From Bryobacterales bacterium (GTDB taxonomy: Bacteria; Acidobacteriota; Terriglobia; Bryobacterales; Bryobacteraceae), in assembly GCA_025462985.1 (NCBI GenBank), contig JAOAPP010000127.1, positions 1-7,202 of the forward strand: a stretch of 7,202 nucleotides of DNA, read 5' to 3'. The position numbers and the translations under genes are program-made. The notes beneath the pieces were generated by a model. The model did not search any database and had not been told where the DNA came from. It worked only from the letters and a program-made list of their open reading frames with translations. Below are positions 5,424 through 7,202 of the stretch, in pieces; position 1 is the stretch's first letter, and each line of letters opens with the position of its first letter.

Positions 5424-6392
5424 ATGAGCAAAGAAATCCTGGGCATACATCACATCACCGCGATCTGCGGAGAACCGCAAACAAATGTAGACTTCTACGC
5501 TGGTTTGCTTGGATTGCGGCTGGTGAAGCGAACGGTGAACTTCGATGACCCGAAGACTTATCACCTCTATTATGGAAACGGCGTTGGAACCCCCGGAACG
5601 ATCCTCACGTTCTTTCCATGGCCTGGCGTGGGACCGGGACGCTTAGGAACCGGACAAACCACTGCCACATCGTTTGCCATTTCCCCTGGCGCGATTCCCT
5701 TTTGGACGGAAAGGCTGTCGAAAGCAGGCCTCGAGTTCGAGGCGCCGGTGAGCCGGTTTGGAGAGGATCTATTATCTTTCTCTGACCCGGACGGCATGCA
5801 AATCGAGCTCATTACATCTGCCGCCGTCAATCCGTCAAAGGCCTATGCAGAAGGCCCGATCCCGCTCGAATACGCCATTCACGGATTTCATAGCGCAACA
5901 CTTTCAGAGGAAGGCTTCCAACAGACGTCCTCCCTTCTAACCGAGACCCTGGGCTTCAAGCTGCTGAAGCAGGAAGGGAACCGTTTCCGCTTCTCCGTGG
6001 GCGCCGGGGAGCCGGGAACAACCGTGGATGTTCTGGTAGCGCCGGACGAGCCGTCTGGCCGCGTGGCGGGCGGCAGCGTCCATCACATCGCCTGGCGGAC
6101 GGCGGACGATGCGCAACAGCTCGAGTGGCTGAAGGAATTGACCAAACTCGGCTACAACTCATCGCCGGTGATGGATCGAAAATACTTCCATTCAATCTAT
6201 TTCCGCGAGCCGGGCGGAATTCTATTTGAGATCGCAACGGACCCGCCAGGTTTCGCGATCGACGAACCGCTGGACCAACTGGGCTCTAAACTGGTGCTTC
6301 CGCCGTGGCTGGAGAAAGTACGGTCGCAGCTCGAGGCCGTCCTGCCACCCATTCAGTTGCCAACTGCAGCGCCAACTCCGGTTACACCCTAA
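5424..6392 (+). CDS. ring-cleaving dioxygenase, VOC/glyoxalase fold (MhqO/MhqE/LinE-like)
   Basis: Likely a metal-dependent extradiol dioxygenase that opens hydroquinone or catechol-type rings; Bacillus homologues of this group protect against quinones. The 322-residue protein has paired VOC modules. The N-terminal half starts GIHHITA (7-13) and ends its second module with SDPDGMQIELI (120-130). The C-terminal half has SVHHIAWRTADD (218-229) and YFHSIYFREPGGILFEIATD (254-273). Likely metal ligands are H10, H221 and E269. The C-terminus is proline-rich (LPPIQLPTAAPTPVTP). I chose the ATG at 5424 because homologues begin MSKxIxGIHHITA; an in-frame GTG at 5403 would add only seven atypical residues. 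No strong Shine-Dalgarno precedes it. It is the last gene before a strong terminator and is probably transcribed alone or with the acetyltransferase. The true substrate is unknown. Confidence 0.9.
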   Translation: MSKEILGIHHITAICGEPQTNVDFYAGLLGLRLVKRTVNFDDPKTYHLYYGNGVGTPGTILTFFPWPGVGPGRLGTGQTTATSFAISPGAIPFWTERLSKAGLEFEAPVSRFGEDLLSFSDPDGMQIELITSAAVNPSKAYAEGPIPLEYAIHGFHSATLSEEGFQQTSSLLTETLGFKLLKQEGNRFRFSVGAGEPGTTVDVLVAPDEPSGRVAGGSVHHIAWRTADDAQQLEWLKELTKLGYNSSPVMDRKYFHSIYFREPGGILFEIATDPPGFAIDEPLDQLGSKLVLPPWLEKVRSQLEAVLPPIQLPTAAPTPVTP

Positions 6393-6405
6393 ACCGTTAG
6401 CAACA

Positions 6406-6447
6406 GAAATCCTCCAGTTTCGCTGCACGGCGGAACTGGAGGATTTT
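6406..6447 (+). terminator. intrinsic terminator after the dioxygenase gene
   Basis: A 13-bp perfect stem (AAATCCTCCAGTT, 6407-6419, with AACTGGAGGATTT, 6434-6446) extends inward through a T-G pair and three more pairs (CGC/GCG) to a 6-base loop. It starts 14 bases after the stop codon and ends in TTTT. The A-tract on the left arm means it could also stop minus-strand transcription, such as that from the integrase remnant. Confidence 0.85.
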
Positions 6448-6462
6448 AGCTTGCAAGCATCC

Positions 6463-6582
6463 GGCTGACTCACCACGTTGCCCGCGTTCCTGGTGAGCGC
6501 ATCAAAGCGGGGCGCTCGCATCCATAACCGGGCGGGTACATGTCCCATCGCGGTGAAAGCGGGGACTGGCAGCGCTACGGCC
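6463..6582 (-). pseudogene. possible distal fragment of the integrase remnant
   Basis: Reading the minus strand onward past the stop at 6583-6585, a protein-like stretch appears (GHVPARLWMRAPRFDALTRN, then AGNVVSQPD). It weakly recalls the region between the central and C-terminal catalytic boxes of tyrosine recombinases. The expected first catalytic arginine box is absent, so an internal deletion would be required. I regard this as suggestive only; otherwise these 120 bases hold nothing I recognise. Confidence 0.25.
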
Positions 6583-6779
6583 TTATACAAGGCGTCCTGC
6601 CGCGCGGCGAATGCCTTTCACCCGCCCGATGCGACCCACCACGGTGGACGGCAAAAAGTCGTGATCGGCGGCTTCTCTGCTAAACGGCGCACGGCGCTCA
6701 AAGCGAGATTGACGGCCGAAAGCGACAGACCGGCTTCCACCAGGCACTGGCGACAACGCTCGACGGTGACACTCCAAAA
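6583..6779 (-). pseudogene. frameshifted, IS-truncated tyrosine recombinase (phage integrase) fragment
   Basis: Two minus-strand frames join into one recognisable integrase N-terminal (SAM-like core-binding) region. From 6779, one frame reads SVTVERCRQCLVEAGLSLSA then VNLALSAVRRLA. After a one-base loss near 6676-6680, the next frame continues REAADHDFLPSTVVGRIGRV then KGIRRA. It then runs into a stop at 6583-6585, where homologues continue with G-x-R-x-G-NWLT. All catalytic residues (R, H/R, Y) are missing. The 5' end is replaced at 6780 by the terminal repeat of an IS6-family element, so the missing N-terminus should lie beyond the right end of that IS. The gene is dead. It may once have mobilised this region, or it may belong to an unrelated recombinase family that is common in some soil bacteria. 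Confidence 0.72.
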
Positions 6780-6793
6780 GGTTCTGGTGCAAA
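6780..6793 (+). repeat. left terminal inverted repeat of the IS6-family element
   Basis: GGTTCTGGTGCAAA closely resembles the IS26-type end GGCACTGTTGCAAA, with the shared CTG-TGCAAA core. The matching right repeat is not in the window, so the length of the repeat cannot be confirmed. Confidence 0.78.
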
Positions 6794-6830
6794 CTCGGGA
6801 GGCTCGGCTGCACTGGCACAATGGCGTGGA

Positions 6831-7202
6831 ATGACGGCAGCCGACACGGACCTGTTTAAAGGGCGACATTTCGACTAGCAGGTCGTCATCCTGTGTGTCA
6901 GGTGGTATCTCAATTACAAACTGAGTTCACGCGATCTGGTGAATATAATGGGCGAGCGCGGGATCGAACTCGCGCACACGACCATTCTTCTGCGCTGGGT
7001 CCAACGGTACGTCCCGGAATTCGAGAAGCGGTGGAGCCGGTACGCCCGGGCGATTGGCGGATCGTGGCGCTGCGACGAGACATATATAAATGTGAAGGGC
7101 CGGTGGACATATCTGTATCGTGCCGTCGATAAGCAGGGTCGCACAGTGGATTTCCTGCTCACGGCAAAGCGGGATGTGGGTGCAGCCCAATATTTCTTCC
7201 AA
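6831..7202 (+). pseudogene. IS6-family transposase, 5' part, with in-frame amber codon
   Basis: The frame from ATG 6831 reads MTAADTDLFKGRHFD, a TAG stop at 6876-6878, then QVVILCVRWYLNYKLSSRDL, VNIMGERGIELAHTTILLRW, VQRYVPEFEKRW and onward to the edge. The protein closely follows IS26 transposase (FKGRHF..RDIILWAVRWY, HSTI-RWVQRY, MDETYVKVNGRW). D82 in CDETYIN is the first catalytic Asp of the DDE triad; the other two lie beyond the window. The TAG replaces the residue before QV. One extra leucine is present in the helix-turn-helix (HTTILLRW against the usual HTTI-x-RW). A restart at ATG 6949 would lose most of the DNA-binding domain. The copy is therefore probably inactive on its own unless the amber is suppressed; with the 3' end unseen, I call it a pseudogene with caution. 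Confidence 0.82.

Larger units (their letters stand above)
6780..7202 (+). mobile_element. IS6-family insertion sequence, left part, truncated by the window edge
   Basis: The element begins with GGTTCTGGTGCAAA (6780-6793), typical of IS6/IS26-group terminal inverted repeats, 37 bases before the transposase start. It has inserted into the integrase remnant. IS6 elements normally duplicate 8 bp of target; the 8 bases before the repeat are CTCCAAAA (6772-6779), the predicted duplication. The right end is outside the window. Confidence 0.85.

Noticed and set aside
6449..6458. GCTTGCAAGC palindrome just after the terminator
   Set aside because: A single 10-bp palindrome with no partner repeat and no nearby start; nothing ties it to a function.
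6478..6834. 118-codon plus-strand frame over the integrase remnant and IS end
   Set aside because: It crosses the IS terminal repeat and is antisense to the clear integrase fragment, so it is not a gene of its own.
6618..6869. 83-codon minus-strand frame that includes the integrase-like residues
   Set aside because: Its first 30 codons are the IS end read in antisense; only the part below 6780 is integrase, so I reported the fragment with the IS boundary as its limit.
6927..7202. 91-codon minus-strand frame at the right edge
   Set aside because: It is antisense to the IS6 transposase, whose protein match is unmistakable.
1..7202. CRISPR array, tRNA, rRNA or attachment-site duplication
   Set aside because: I found no regularly spaced repeats, no tRNA-like cloverleaf and no long direct repeat pair within the window.

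Overview
The window is a 7.2 kb piece of a moderately GC-rich bacterial chromosome. It joins ordinary metabolic genes to an accessory segment with phage-like and mobile-element content. The Tat-exported GH29 fucosidase, the SSAT-like acetyltransferase, the quinone-type ring-cleaving dioxygenase and the integrase remnant together suggest a soil or environmental bacterium. Acidobacteriota (Solibacter/Bryobacter-like) is my best guess, but it rests on overall protein style and is not proven by anything here.

Left part (1-1970, minus strand). A complete secreted alpha-L-fucosidase (121-1470) is followed downstream by an unexplained open minus-strand frame that runs off the left edge. Before it lies an 87-residue orphan gene (1579-1842).

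Centre (1971-4726). Two gene pairs diverge from a 283-bp control region. Leftward is a ribbon-helix-helix (RHH) DNA-binding protein followed after 3 bp by a 155-residue kinase that closely resembles the 5'-kinase domain of T4 polynucleotide kinase. Rightward is a phage-type RecA/Sak4-like AAA ATPase followed after 1 bp by a Siphovirus Gp157-family protein. The control region holds two copies of the palindrome AGCTAGCT exactly 12 bp apart, next to the leftward start codon. It also holds two TTGAC-type -35 boxes on opposite strands that lie in an inverted repeat and point at each other. This looks like an early recombination or end-repair module of a phage or integrative element with its own regulator. 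No structural, packaging or lysis genes are visible.

Right part (4750-7202, plus strand). A spermidine/thialysine N-acetyltransferase-like GNAT protein with a TTG start comes first, then a VOC-fold ring-cleaving dioxygenase that ends in a strong hairpin terminator. After the terminator, a frameshifted tyrosine-recombinase remnant on the minus strand (6583-6779) is cut by an IS6-family insertion sequence. The left terminal repeat of that IS begins at 6780, and its transposase carries an in-frame amber codon and runs off the right edge.

The most interesting content is the divergent RHH-kinase / ATPase-Gp157 module with its operator-like control region. Next is the layered decay of mobile elements at the right end. 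I see no tRNA, rRNA, CRISPR array or replication origin.
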